In this document: piece after piece, positions 11,343 through 22,876 of the stretch
Layout of the letters: the number at the start of each line of letters is the position of its first letter
Numbering within the stretch: the first letter of the stretch is position 1
Assembly (NCBI GenBank): GCA_031771865.1
Contig: JASISA010000019.1
Location: 1 to 64,000 of the forward strand
Direction of reading: 5' to 3'
From: Nothophaeocryptopus gaeumannii
Taxonomy: Eukaryota; Ascomycota; Dothideomycetes; Mycosphaerellales; Mycosphaerellaceae
Length of the DNA stretch: 64,000 nt
Translations under genes and position numbers: made by a program
The notes under the pieces: model-generated
Database searches by the model: none
What the model saw: only the letters and a program-made list of their open reading frames with translations
Told to the model about the DNA's origin: nothing

Positions 11343-11415
11343 AGGCCGCAAACCTCACCCGTGACGTCACGGAGCTCACCTTCACTGCCTGAGGCAGAGG
11401 TGAGGTTTGCGGCCT
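11343..11415. repeat. Perfect 17-bp inverted repeat with a central TGACGTCA site
   Basis: The left arm AGGCCGCAAACCTCACC (11343-11359) is exactly complementary to the right arm at 11399-11415, with a 39-bp loop that contains the palindrome TGACGTCA (CRE/bZIP-type). It lies between the two H3-like genes, upstream of the CenH3-like start. Confidence 0.85.
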
Positions 11416-11565
11416 AGATGAGAAGCCTGAGGCCCTAAGGAGTAGCAGCAGCGCTGCGTGGTCAGCAGATCGTGGTCGGCAGCAATCTCTTGGCTAAATT
11501 AGTAAGTGAAACTCTGAAAGTTAAAGCAGATACAAGGAAGGTTACCTGTATACCCCAAATTTCCC

Positions 11566-11980
11566 CTAGAATGTGATACCGAACGTGCGACGGAAATGAG
11601 CCGCAAGTTTCATGTCCTTTTGCTGTAGTGTTACTCTTTTTGCGTGAATCGCGCATAGATTCGCGTTCTCAAACTCGAAACCAGCATCGCTTCCGCAGTT
11701 TGAAGAGCCTCTATCGCAGAGGCTTGAAATCGAAGGCCTGTCTGAAGAGTAAGAGTAATCTCTCGCACTAGCCGTTGAAATACTGTCTTTGACAGAAGTA
11801 GCTGTGGACTTCTGAAATTTCTTAATCTCGCGAAGTGCAACTGTGCCTGGTTTAAATCGAAATGCTTTTTTGCGGCTTAGGCCTTTTGGATTCTTTCTTC
11901 GAGCTAGCGCCGCGCGTGTCTGGCCGCTTCTTGTAGCAACCTTTGTAGCGATTTCGCCCCCTACGGCGACGTGATCGGTT
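11566..11980 (-). pseudogene. Second histone H3-like gene, frameshifted
   Basis: Three minus-strand frames together follow canonical H3. First, [18 protein letters not shown] (matches the H3 block before alpha-1). Then, one shift on (frame of 11840-11631), [15 protein letters not shown], a loop of normal H3 length, and [19 protein letters not shown]. After another shift, [20 protein letters not shown] and a TAG at 11566-11568. Shifts lie near 11805 and 11680. The basic N-terminal region upstream of about 11900 has no clear start codon. Loop length and the FQRLVREI block are H3-like, so it differs from the neighbour at 10448-11112 and is not a simple recent duplicate. No intron is visible. It is a pseudogene as it stands. 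Confidence 0.8.
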
Positions 11981-12712
11981 CACATGAGAGGGCGGATGGC
12001 TTGATGACGCATTGCCGGTAATGTTGTCCATCGTTGGGGCGATGAAGGGGGAAGTGAGCCTTCCGGTGACGACGACGCGTATGGAAAGGCAGCTACCATA
12101 GGGATATGCAAAGTGAGAGCTCGAGGTGCATGGTGTGAAAGAGAAAGCAAGGGGAAAGATGCATACTAAGATCAAGAATCACAGCAAAAGCGGGCCTACT
12201 AACCGAAGTTGGACCTGATCAGCGGTAGAAACATTCGTATAACCCTAAGGTCGTGCCGAGGGATACATCTCAATTGGATTAATTGGATTTTCGTACGCCT
12301 AACCGGCGATCCAGTGGCATAGTCGTTTGAAGCAGTGTCGAGAGATTATTCCCAGGAAGTTTCGTAGCCTAAGGGGATGCGGACGTACCAGTGTTCAGAC
12401 AAAGGACATTTCAAGAATATCTCTAAATAGAAAACATACATGTGAGCGTAAATCACCTTTATGCGTCTCCGATCTACCGTAGATAACCAAGCCGTCCGAT
12501 AGAACGCCGGGATACTAAGAAATAATGCCGACCACGCATGCCGACCACGAAACGAAAAGTGAACCCGCCTCACCTAGCGTCACGTAATGGAAATAATGCC
12601 GACATCGGCAAGAGTAATCTCCTTACATACATTTTGAGAGGTGAACTAAACTCACATGCCGACTTTCTCTGTTCTATCTCGAACGACTATGCCGTCCGAT
12701 GGAAATTAGGGA

Positions 12713-13228
12713 TTGCATTTTATCTACTTTGTGTCTCGGGCGGGGCTCCTTAACGACCCTCTTAAGCAGTGGGCCGTTATTGAAGAGGAATTTCCCTTTA
12801 TCGCCCAGATGGCACGCGACATCCTCTGCATTCCTGCCGCTGGTATCGGCTGCGAACGAGACTTTAGTATCGCTCGTCATCAGTGCCGCTTTAATCGCGG
12901 CTACGAGGCGGACACTTTGTCCGCTATTATGATTGCTCGCTGTCGCTTCCGCGATGAGGATAACGAGAAGCTTGCTGCCGAGGCTCGTCTTATCGGAGAG
13001 CTTAAAGGGCAAGATGCAGTTGACGAGCTTTGCGTTCGAGAAGATGAGATAGCTCAGGTATGCTATATGGAGGGCATTAGCGACGACGAGGGTCAAGGGC
13101 CCTCGGATAGCCGCCTACCAAAGAAGTTGACAGTTCCGCCGCCCTCTCGGCGCCGCAGTCGCTTTATCAACCGTAGTCGACAAGATCGTACAGTAGTAGG
13201 TGATGTATTCGACCTATCGAAAGCTTGA
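12713..13228 (+). pseudogene. hAT transposase C-terminal dimerisation domain (truncated)
   Basis: The 171-codon frame contains the hAT family C-terminal dimerisation block: PLKQWAVIEEEFPFIAQMARDI, then LCIPAAGIGCERDFSIARH and a leucine-rich helix ending IMIARCRF. This corresponds to the conserved IPAxSxxxERxFS region. It is followed by a long charged tail with an Arg-rich end. The BED zinc finger and the RNase H-like catalytic core that should precede it are absent; upstream DNA instead holds the histone-like genes. The start at 12713 is just the first ATG in the open frame. Confidence 0.85.
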
Positions 13229-13616
13229 ATTTGCATATCTAGATTGTATATTAATAGTGTTATCCTGGAATATTGAAGCTACTTCGTTTACCTGAAATCT
13301 CATTTCTTACTACAATTGTGTTGTATTCTCTTCCTTTATAGTATTGAATCTACAAATCTGCCGACCACGCTCTGCCGACCACGCTCTTTTGCTTACGCAC
13401 GCTACTTTTATACTCACATTACTATTCTACGAAGGCCTCGTACAGGTCGATTTTAGTATGATAACCCGACACTCCTATATGATATCCGACATTACCTATA
13501 TTTGGGTAGCTTGGCAGGTTGAAACCTGTACAGGGTAGTTCTTTTCCGGGTATTTGCCAAGATATTCAACCCATACTCGAACCCAACCCAATTAGGTCAA
13601 CCCACTGTGGCGTCTA

Positions 13617-13950
13617 ATTAGGATTAGGTATCTATCTAGCTAGTTTAATAGAACTTAGGTAAAACCCGGGCTTATAACCTATTAAGCTAAATATAGTACA
13701 CTAGATTCAAGGTTTATTCCTTAAGGGAATAAGTCCTACTTAAAGCTTCCGGATAGGAGTTAGGGAATAAATAAGTACTATAGTAAAGACCTAATTAATT
13801 TAACTAACTAAGGAAGAAGAATTAGGAAGCTAGTATAGTTAGAACTTTAACCTTCCTATAGCTTAGTATCTAGTTAGCTAATAGGTATTACCTAACTCCT
13901 TAGTATCTCCTTCTCTCTCTCCTAAGTCTTATCCTACAACTATTTAATAA
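13617..13950 (-). mobile_element. RIP-degraded copia element, 5' end with primer-binding site and LTR
   Basis: After the hAT duplication the RIPped sequence resumes. Around 13663-13677 the minus strand reads GGTTATAAGCCCGGG, a one-base RIP variant of the GGTTATGAGCCCGG primer-binding site seen in the two other copia elements of this window. The LTR should therefore start near 13678. Its outer end is not clear; about 13940 is a guess. Confidence 0.6.
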
Positions 13951-15389
13951 TAAGAGGTATATGCGAGGTACTAGAAAAGGACTATAATAGCTATCTATAA
14001 TAGGCCTTAAGACATAGAGCTAAGTTCGCCTCTAAGAAATATAAAGTTATATACTTTATAAGGGGTATAAGGAGTATATCCGAATCCTAGAGAATACCTA
14101 ATATCCCGTCGCTCTAGAGTAGCCTAGAGGACACAATAAGGGTCCTAGGAGTAATCGTTAATAAGAGACTTAAGTAGCACGTATAGATAGAGAATACCCT
14201 TATAAAAGCAAAACGGCTAGAAGCTATACTACGACGGATTACTACTACTACGTAGGGCGCTACGGTAGAGATAGCCCGTAAGCTATATATCTTAATAATT
14301 AGGCTAGCAGTAATGCACGGGAGCGAGGTATAGATAGTAGGAAAGGAGACTAGAATCTTAAAAATGCTCTAATAAAAGCTACGGGTAATATAGAATAGAT
14401 TCCTACGGATAATCCTTAGGGCCTACTAAGCTATACTAACGCGACTATTACATAAAGAACTCTAGATCGAAGATATTACCGAGTATAGGAAGAGAACTAC
14501 TATAGCTATAATAGCTGCGTAGAGGCAGAGGCCGGATATATACTAGGCTATACAAGAGCTAAAGGGGCGGATCCTACTAAAGTACGGACAACTTAGGGTA
14601 TATAGTAGACGCCTAAGAAAACTATATAGCTCGCTACTAGAGTAGATAGACGAGCAGGCTACTATCCTACGGTCCTAGCTCTCTTATATAGATAGAGTAG
14701 ATCTAAAGAAGACTCGGAAAGCAATATAGACTATCCTCTAGAGCTAGTATAAGTAGGACGAGTTATAGAAGTAGGACAATACTAGGCGCGAAGGAATCCT
14801 CCTACTCGCGTTTAGGACTCTATAGAATACTAATACCCGGGAGCTTTATCGAGGGCTTAGTAAAGCCTAGGCCGCGATAGTATTCTAGATATAGTTAGAG
14901 ACAATTAGCCTTCCTTACTTCCTCTACAAGGTTAGGGTACCCGATACTAGCCCCTACTACGAATATAGAGATAGAGGGATAGCTCGATACTACCTTACCT
15001 ACTATATAAACATGCGAGAGAGTAGAAGGAAACTTATCTTAGCTACTAGATACTAGGACGCGAGAAGATAGCTTACTAAGTTTCCTAGATAAACCGTAGC
15101 GTAGGTAATAAGGTATCTCCCTATAGGACAATTCGAGTAGACCCTTAAACATCTCCTAGAGTAGGCTAGAGATCTCGAACCCAAGTAAGGAGGATAATGT
15201 TAACTCTAGCGTATTAGCTAGCTACCTACGGGCAAACATATTAGTTCTATAGTACCTAAGATATAGTAGGGTATAAGGCATAATAGAGAAGGGAGGAAGT
15301 TTTACGCTATAGGTACTTTCTATAGGGTTTTCTTTTATAATATATAGATATACTAGAAGGGGCACGGCCTATAGCTAGCTCGAATACAT

Positions 15390-15420
<31 letters not shown>
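13951..15420 (+). mobile_element. RIP-degraded LINE (Tad-like), 3' part
   Basis: Reading through stops, the plus strand from about 14146 gives VLGVIVNKRLK, then LIKAKRLEAILRRITTT and ARKLYILIIRLAVMHGSEV, the region after the RT core of fungal non-LTR elements (LGVTLDKRL...). Further on, a mutated C-terminal zinc-like region (PYYEYRDRGIARYYLTY) is seen near 14950. The segment ends with a (TTA)n run at 15391-15417, as LINE 3' ends often do. Trp and Gln codons have become stops. The 5' boundary is uncertain. Confidence 0.68.
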
Positions 15421-17650
15421 TACTTACGTAAAGATAGGTAAGAGATAGTAGCTATACTACGCGTACTACGAGAAGCTAGGCTCGTAAGGACTCGTTCTAA
15501 AGAGCGTAGTATCTATAACTCGTATACTAGATTACCTTACCTATTATAGTAGTAAGGGTTACTACTATAATAGAGATAGTATCTACGTACTACTAGATAA
15601 CAAGAAACGGACACGCGACGACGGGGACGTACGCGTAGCTTTTAAGGTATAAAAGCGACTTAAAGAGGATAAGGAAGTCTTCGATCGTATAGGCTAGTAT
15701 AAGGCATTTCTCGAGTAGAAGATTAGCGACGATTAGTTACTTAGAAAGACTACCTCGAAGCGCCTACGTAAGCTACTATACTTTAAGAATAGCTAGATAG
15801 AGAGTATTATACCTCGTTCGTACAATACTACGCGTCGCTAGCTTATAACCCTCTTTAGAGGCTCGAAACCGAATATTTAGAGGTTACTTAAGTACGCGAA
15901 GAGTCGTCTTTACGTCTCCTTTAATAGCTAGAAGTCCGATAACGAGCTAGAGTTACTTAGTATATTCGCGTACTATATAGACGAATATAGCAAATACGTC
16001 TTAGTTATACTAGGGCTACCGAACCTCTATAGCTCGAAGGAGGTATAAGATACTATAGACGCTATCTTAGCGCTTCTTACTAAGTTCGATATACGAGACT
16101 AAGTATAGTACTTCTAGTTAGATAACGTGAATATTAATAATAAGGTCTATCGCCTACTAGTAGCTAATCTCGGACTATACTCTCGGAAGTATCGCTTACG
16201 TTATACTACTTATATTGTTAACCTCGTGTACAAGGCGATACTCTATAGCTATAACGTAGACGCGATAGATTAGGTATACGAGGAGGACGATAATAATAAT
16301 AATACTAAGTATACGGACGAGATAGAAGACGACGAAGAAGTAAAGGCTTTTAAGCGATAGGCGCATATATAAGAAGCTATAGACTTACTTACCTTATAGC
16401 GTAAACGAGGCTCTATTAGTAAGCTTTCTAATATTATCGTTTACGTACGATACTTAGGCTTATAGCGTAAGTACTTTAAGAGTAAGTAGAAGGAGTTTAA
16501 TCCGGATATACGTATTCTTAAGCTTATCCTAAATAGCGGTATTAGATAGAATAGTAACTACGATATAATAGAAAGGGGGCTTAAACTCAAGGACGTAATT
16601 AACCTCTATTAAGCTTACTACTACGAGGTTAACGATAGACCGCTAGTACACGAGGATTGCCTTATAAGTAAAGATTAGTAAGAGATTAAAGAGCTCTATA
16701 TACTACTAAAACCGGCGAAGGAAACCTTACTTAGTCTCTAAATAGACGGCACGTATATCTACGGCTCTATGTAGTAGTTACTAGTTACTCTTAACTTACT
16801 AATAATACGCCTAGAAGAAGCTAAGAACGAGTAGTCTATACTACTAAACTCGTACTATAAAGCCTACGTTCTATTAGGCTAGAAGAAGCTAGACAAGTAC
16901 TTCTTACTTATAGATAGATCGCTAGCTTATATAGCCTCTATTATACTTTATCCGCACTTTAAACTACGCTAGTTCGACGATAAATAGAGTAGTCTACGCT
17001 TCGATCTAATAACTAAGAAACGTAGCCGATCTACTATAAGGTTCGGCTATAGGAAGAAGAAGAAGGCTACTTAATTACAAGCCTTATAGGCTACGTAATA
17101 AGGCGAGCTATTCACGGATCGCACGTAGCGTATAGTAAAGGAACTATAGCTAGAATACCGAGCTAAATACGGTAGTACTACGATAGCGACAATAATAGGA
17201 CTTACTTTATCTACTAACTATAACCCTAGCTTATACGAGGACGATATTTAGATAATAGAGGAGGTTGTTATCGACGAGTACGACAAGTACCTTGTACTAC
17301 TAATAGTACTACTAAAAACAGACGTTCTTGCTTAGTAGAATAAGTACGTAGACGACTATCTAATACTTAGTAGACTAGCGTTTAATCTAATAGCCTATCC
17401 GGCTTCCTTAACTACCGCAGAGCGTTATTTCTTAGAAGCTAGCCACGTTCTAAATAAGGCTACATGGCATACAAGAAGCGACTTAGCCGAAGCCAACTAA
17501 TACCTTAAGAACTAGCTTAATTATAACCTTATTGCGGATAGCGTTGAAGTGTAGTTTAATGGCGACAGCGACGAAGAAAGCGATGAAGAAGACTAATTTT
17601 CACATACAGAAGGCCCGTGCATCGATACGTGCCGGCACGGACGATCACAG
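15421..17650 (+). mobile_element. RIP-degraded hAT transposon
   Basis: The plus strand from 17350 to 17594 translates to a hAT C-terminal dimerisation domain: SRLAFNLIAYPASLTTAERYFL, then a helix and an acidic tail ending in TAA. Gln and Trp positions are stops. Upstream to about 15430 the sequence is RIPped, still carries some CG, and runs in the same orientation, consistent with the transposase body. RIP fades after about 17440. Terminal repeats were not found, so the ends are approximate. Confidence 0.65.
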
Positions 17651-17739
17651 GTAAGCTAGTATCGATACAAGCCAATCAATCCACTGTCACAAGCCAATCA
17701 ATCAAGCACTACCCTTGATTGGCGTCCGTCCGTCCGTCG

Positions 17740-18190
17740 GTCACCCTGTGGCCAAGGCTCCGTGATTTTGGTCTCGTCAGTTGCGGCTCAGGCAGGATTC
17801 TTGCCGAGACCACTTTACACAGCAAGCAAGTGCGCAGTCTCAGGATTCACACGCTTCCTAGCCAATTTGGAGCCTATGCACAACATAAGGATTACAGCAG
17901 TCGGACCAGGCATTGTCAAGACCGCAATTTGGACAAGTGAGTGTCTTGAATGGGTCGATGAGAATACTGATTGCTGGGTGTCTTCAAAGCAAGTAGTAGA
18001 CACCATCGTCGATCTGATATGTAAGACGGAATTAGTCGGAGGAACAGTCTAGGAGGTTGGGGTTGACACTGTTCGACCTGTTTCAGGCATCAACGATCCT
18101 GGTCCTCAAGGTCGTGGACATTCTCTTGGGAATCTCAGAAAGGCCAACGAAGACGTGAATGATCTACTGCGTATGTACGTTGGAAAGTGA
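17740..18190 (+). pseudogene. Short-chain dehydrogenase/reductase, 3' half only
   Basis: SDR enzymes use NAD(P)H to interconvert hydroxyl and carbonyl groups. The frame starts inside the fold at GSVILVSSVAA, then has the catalytic YTASK (YxxxK) and the following ITAVGPGIVKT segment. The Rossmann N-terminus with TGxxxGxG is missing: upstream DNA is a (GTCC)n stretch and RIPped transposon. A TAG interrupts the frame at 18050 just before a tail still recognisable as VGVDTVRPVSG, and the true stop is at 18188-18190. It is a relic, probably of a tailoring enzyme of the peptide cluster. Confidence 0.8.
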
Positions 18191-18868
18191 GACAGGGTAG
18201 AGGTGTATGAGCTGCCGGGTAGCCTTCTTTTTCCGAGCTAATTGACTTCGTATGGGTTACTGCGAATGCTACCACAGAATAATTCCGCGCTGACTGTAAG
18301 TCGACTGCAGCGCTGCTCACTACTCTGCAGTACTAAACAGGCACCGTGAAGTATCGATAACTTTAATTGTTAATTCTAAAGTCCCAGGACGGAAATTTAC
18401 CGGATACGGAATGTGCTTCTACAATTTGCGATAGTTCCCGTAGCGGGTTACTTGCAGGCTGCAGCGGACCGGCAGATACATTGGCAAGGGAACCCATCAA
18501 ATGCAGCGGTGTCTACCCTGCCTACAATATGCGCAGAAGGCGGGGAACGCGGGGAACGCTGCTAGTTACTGGTAAGCAATCTTGGCATGCGACGTGCGGA
18601 TGTCTCTTTGCTAGACATGAAGCATACCAAGTCAAGGCGACATTGTAGAAACTGGCAGCAAGTTTGACAGGTCGTGCGGATACTGTATGCAACACGGAGA
18701 TTGACCCTAGCCCACCGTAAAGCTCTACGACATGGGGTTTGCTCACCAGCCGCCCTGTCACATTGTTCCTCAGTTCCGCAATGGCGTGGGTAGCCGCTGC
18801 CACTGCAGTTTGGCGAATCTTGTCTTGAGAGTTTCAAACGGCGACTTGGGATATCACCCGCTAAATGA
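18191..18868. other. Intergenic, no gene seen
   Basis: Short frames on both strands show no family motifs. It is probably the promoter side of the ABC transporter. Confidence 0.5.
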
Positions 18869-21800
18869 TTGTTGCTCTTCAATTGCAGAACCAGAAGACT
18901 CGTTCAAAGGCCAAGCACGACACAAACGCTTCGACATCACAAGCCACCATGTTGCGACGACGGAATGCCAAGGCTCAATAGAGGCTATTGGTCCGCATAC
19001 TCGGCTGTGCCACTCTCAAATACAAGGTTCTGCTGTGCGCGTCCTATTCTCTCTGCCGCCAGTGGCGCAGCCTTTCCTTGTATGGTTATTGTGTTCGGGC
19101 GACTTTTGGACGAATTTGGCAATTATCAGTACAAAACCATCGCCCAAGCGGACTCCGAAACGAGGAAAGCCTTCTCCCAGCGAATCACCACGTTGACGCT
19201 ATGGTTTGTGTATCTCCTCGCCGTCAAGTTTGCTTGCAGCTTTATCTCCGCTTATGGTTTCCATCTGGCGGCGATACGTATCTCTGCGACACTACGCTTG
19301 CGTTACTGGTCTGGGCTAGTGTATCAGCCCATCTGTGCTCTAGATGCCCTCCCACCCGGAGCAGCCACCAACGCTCTGACAACTGTGGCCAACGGTATCC
19401 AGACTTCGATCGCGAACGAGGGAGCCGTGCTGATAGAGAACGCTTCCTTGCTCGTTGCAGCGTATGCAATCAGCTTCTACTACTCGTGGGCTATGACTTT
19501 GGCCTGTGCTGGCGTCCTTGGGTTGGCTTTAGCGGGCTGTGGCATATTGATGTCGCAAATAATGGTACTCGAGAGCATTGCTTTCGAGAGCAGCCAGGAC
19601 TGCACCGCCTTTGCGGGCCAAGTCCTCCGTTCCATGAGAACAATCAAAGTCCTTGCAGCCGAAGCATCTGTGGCGGCGATACACGCAAACTCGGCGCGGA
19701 ATGGAAACAAATGTATATCCAAAAAGTCACTTCTGATGGGTAGTCTGTACGCTATCTCGTACGGTGCACTGTATGGCAATGGAGCCTTGGCATGTGGGTT
19801 GGGCACCTGGCTTTACATACACGGAGTTGTGAAAAGCGCTCACTATATCTTCATGTGTGTATATTGAGAAACGACAACTCCTTCTACACATCAACGCAGC
19901 TGACCACCAATCTAGTGTGCTCTTCTCGCTTTCTAACTCTGTCGTGGCACTTGCAAAGGTGATCCAACTCTCCGAGAGCGTCTTCCGGGCCCTGTCCGCA
20001 ACGAGACAATGTTTCCAGCTTATTGATGCTCCCTTGGCCCCTCGAGCTGGGTTGAAACCTCAGAGTTCATGCGCATCATTCGACATCCGATTCCAAAACG
20101 TACATTTCTCGTACCCGAGTCGGCCAGAGATCGCAGTACTTAAAGGCCTGAGTGTCACATTCGCTAGCGGCCGCACTACCGCAATAATTGGACCGTCGGG
20201 TTGTGGAAAGAGTACAATCTTAGCACTGCTGTTACGATGGTATCAGCTCTCCGGCGTTAACAGTGCCATACCATCTGGTACCGATGTACCAGGAAATTCA
20301 CTTGGAAATAGCGACGACTCGGATGGGATCTCTTCTATTTCACCTGACCGCCAGGATATGGGGCAAATATTTGTTGGTCGGCACTCCATCAACGCTATAG
20401 ATCTTGACTGGTGGCGTTGCAATATTGGAATGGTACAGCAGGAACCTGTGCTCTTTAGTGGAACTATTTATGACAATGTTGCGATGGGCTTGCGAGGATG
20501 CTATCGCGGCGAGGGGCCGCCTGACAACGAGGACGAAATGGTGCAACAGGCTTGCAAGGATGCTCACGCACATGATTTCATCCAGAAGCTACCGTGCGGA
20601 TATTCAACGTTGGTCGGTGACGCCGGACTGAAGCTGTCTGGCGGTCAACGCCAGCGGCTGGCGCTCGCAAGAGCGATTGTGAAGCGACGGAAGGTCCTCA
20701 TTCTAGATGAAGCGACCAACGCCTTGGACCAAGACACTGAAATTGCGATCGAACATTCTCTGGATCAAGTCAAGAAGGGAACAACGGTTATTGTCGTGGC
20801 ACATCGATTATCGTCCATTAGGAACGCACATCATGTAGTTGTTCTTGACGATGGCCGCGTGAAAGAAGAGGGCACATACGACGACTTGATTGCGCGTGAG
20901 AATGGACTCTCGATGCCCTCTGTCCCAGATGAGGACATCGACGTGTCTCAGGCCACATCAGCCGCGAACGACGAGTCTAATCTCCAGTCGGCGGACGACC
21001 GAGCCTCGATGGTGCTCAGCCAACCAGATTCGAGTGCGGAAACGTGCTCGCTGCCGGCCAACAAGGTCAGAGTCTCTGAATCTGTCACGATCCTTCTACA
21101 AGCCTTGCGAATGTACCCGAACAGAAAAGCGGTTTATCAGCTGGCATCGATGATTGTGTTAGGGGCCATTGGCTCTGGGCTCTGCAATGCAGCTGATGCC
21201 TATATTCTATCCGGATTTTTTACTTCCGTTGAACAGCAAGACCATTCCAAGGTCGCCTCGCAAGGCCAGTTTTGGGCTCTAATGGCCTTGGTCGTCACTC
21301 TCAGTATGATGCTGAGCTTTGGCTTGGTCGGATATGGTGCCACCAAGTTAGGTACCGAGATGGCGACAACAATCCGCCAAACTCATTTTGAAGGCATGAT
21401 CCGCCAATGTATGACATTTTTTGATGCCGAGGAGAACTCAGTTGGTACTCTAACAGCGTTGTACAGCAACGACAACGCGCAGCTGTATGAGGCAATAGGC
21501 CCTAGGCTGGTCCTTCCGCTCAGTGGTATTTGCGGCTGCATTGCTTGCCCAATTCTGAGTCTCGTCTACGGCTGGAAGCTCAGCTTGGTCGCCTTGGTCA
21601 CGGCTCTTCCTCTTCTGGTTTCAGCTTCACGGTTCCGAGTCCGTGCCGAAGAGCGTGCCGCTCAAGCGAGCTCCGAGGTCTTCGCCAAATCAAACAACAT
21701 CGTCATGGAAAGCTTAAGTGCTATGCACACTATTACTGCGTTAAGCCTTGAAGATGTAATCACCAGGCGGTACCAACAGGTACTCGATGTCCATGCACAA

Positions 21801-22876
21801 GAGGCTGCACGGAGGCGCTACTCACGAAGCCAATTAACGCCATCAGTCAAAGCTTGGACTTTCCTTTGATGGCACTTATCTTTTGGTATGGTGGACAGCT
21901 ACTCATACGAGGAGAATATGATGCGAGAACATTCCTGCTTATATATTTTGCGATCATGCGCTCCTCGGCCGACGCAGGACACTACCTGGGAATGGCACCG
22001 AACATAGCCCAGGTCGCGGAGGCCTGCCACCGACTTAGAGGCCTGTTGCTTAGTTCTAATAAGCAACAAGAAACCAGAGTTCCAGGAGATTCATCGATCG
22101 AAATGCATGACGAAGATGCGAAGCCGCGACCAGGAGTGTCTGTATCTTTTGACCAAGTCAGCTTCGTATATCCCACTCGATGCGGCCATGTTCTCCAGAA
22201 CTTGACCTTCCACTTCAAGCAAAATGAATACGTCGCCATTATTGGGCCATCTGGGTGCGGCAAGACTACTATCCTATCTCTTCTCCAGCGCTTCTACAAC
22301 CCAATCGCCGGCAGATTGCTCATTGACGAAATTGACCTAGCAACTTTACCTCGAAGTGCATACTGCTCGCAATTAGCTATCGTGAAGCAGATAACTATGG
22401 TCCTGCCCGGCACAATACTGGAGAACTTGACCCTAGGACTTCAGCGTCACGTTGAACTAGATGAAGTCGCGGAAGCGTGCAAGAACGCACAAATTTTTGA
22501 CTTCATCTCATCCCTCCCGCAGGCGTTCAATACATGTCTATCACCAACCTCGCATGCCGATATTTCGGGAGGGCAGAAGCAACGGATCTGCATTGCCCGT
22601 GCGATTCTCCGCAACCCAACCCTTCTATTACTTGATGAACCAACGAGCGAGCTGGATGTGATGAGTTCGACTGCCGTACAACTTGCCCTTGCGGAGATCG
22701 TGAGAAAGGGCAACACCACGATCGTTCTAGTTACCCACGATTTGCCGAGCCTGAGACACGTAGATCGTATACTTGTACTTGGGAGCGATGGTCAGCTACT
22801 GGAACAAGGCAGTCACTTTCAACTGCTACAGCGAGGCGGAGTGTACAGCAATATGTGCTCTCAAGAATCAGGTTGA
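18869..22876 (+). pseudogene. ABCB-type multidrug transporter (full-length TMD-NBD-TMD-NBD), frameshifted
   Basis: This type of pump exports peptides or lipophilic compounds across a membrane at the cost of ATP, and is often the self-protection or export gene of an NRPS cluster. The first membrane domain is at 18964-20060 (ASGAAFP, FGRLLDEFG). NBD1 has Walker A GPSGCGKST, signature LSGGQRQR and Walker B VLILDEATNALD. The second membrane domain follows a Ser/Asp-rich linker. NBD2 has GPSGCGKTT, SGGQKQR and LLLLDEPTSELD. A 61-bp intron is at 19855-19915 (GTGTGT..CTGAC..TAG). Near 21825-21850 the frame changes by one base without splice signals, between the Tyr-Ser-Arg-Ser codons and AISQSLDFPLMALIFWYGG. 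Either the gene is dead or there is a sequence error. The start could be 18869 or 18964. Confidence 0.88.

Larger units (their letters stand above)
10206..13383. repeat. Five paired copies of the 11-bp motif TGCCGACCACG
   Basis: Each site is two copies of TGCCGACCACG (at most one mismatch) separated by 2-3 bp. The pairs are at 10206-10230, 10839-10863, 11457-11481 (inverted), 12526-12549 and 13359-13383. The second pair falls inside the predicted first intron of the CenH3-like gene, and the last lies downstream of the transposase fragment. Subterminal transposase-binding sites or ends of small nested insertions are both possible. Confidence 0.85.
9977..13616 (+). mobile_element. hAT-type DNA transposon remnant carrying two histone H3-like genes
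   Basis: An 8-bp direct duplication ATTAGGAT (9969-9976 and 13617-13624) brackets the segment. Just inside are imperfect terminal inverted repeats: TAGACGTCACACTGGGTT on the left, and the complement of the right end reads TAGACGCCACAGTGGGTT. Eight-bp duplications and GGGTTGGGTT-like subterminal sequence are typical of hAT elements. The only transposase part left is the C-terminal dimerisation domain (12713-13228). The rest holds two histone H3-family genes on the minus strand, a hairpin and five paired 11-bp motifs. The composition is not RIPped, unlike both flanks. Confidence 0.8.

Noticed and set aside
11133..11392. Arg- and Pro-rich frames in the GC-rich stretch before the hairpin
   Set aside because: Low-complexity translation of a CG-rich tract; no start or homology support.
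9971..13624. Other readings of the hAT target duplication (for example TTAGACGT against GCGTCTAA)
   Set aside because: Those octamers are inverted and not direct; only ATTAGGAT is a direct 8-bp repeat adjoining both TIRs.
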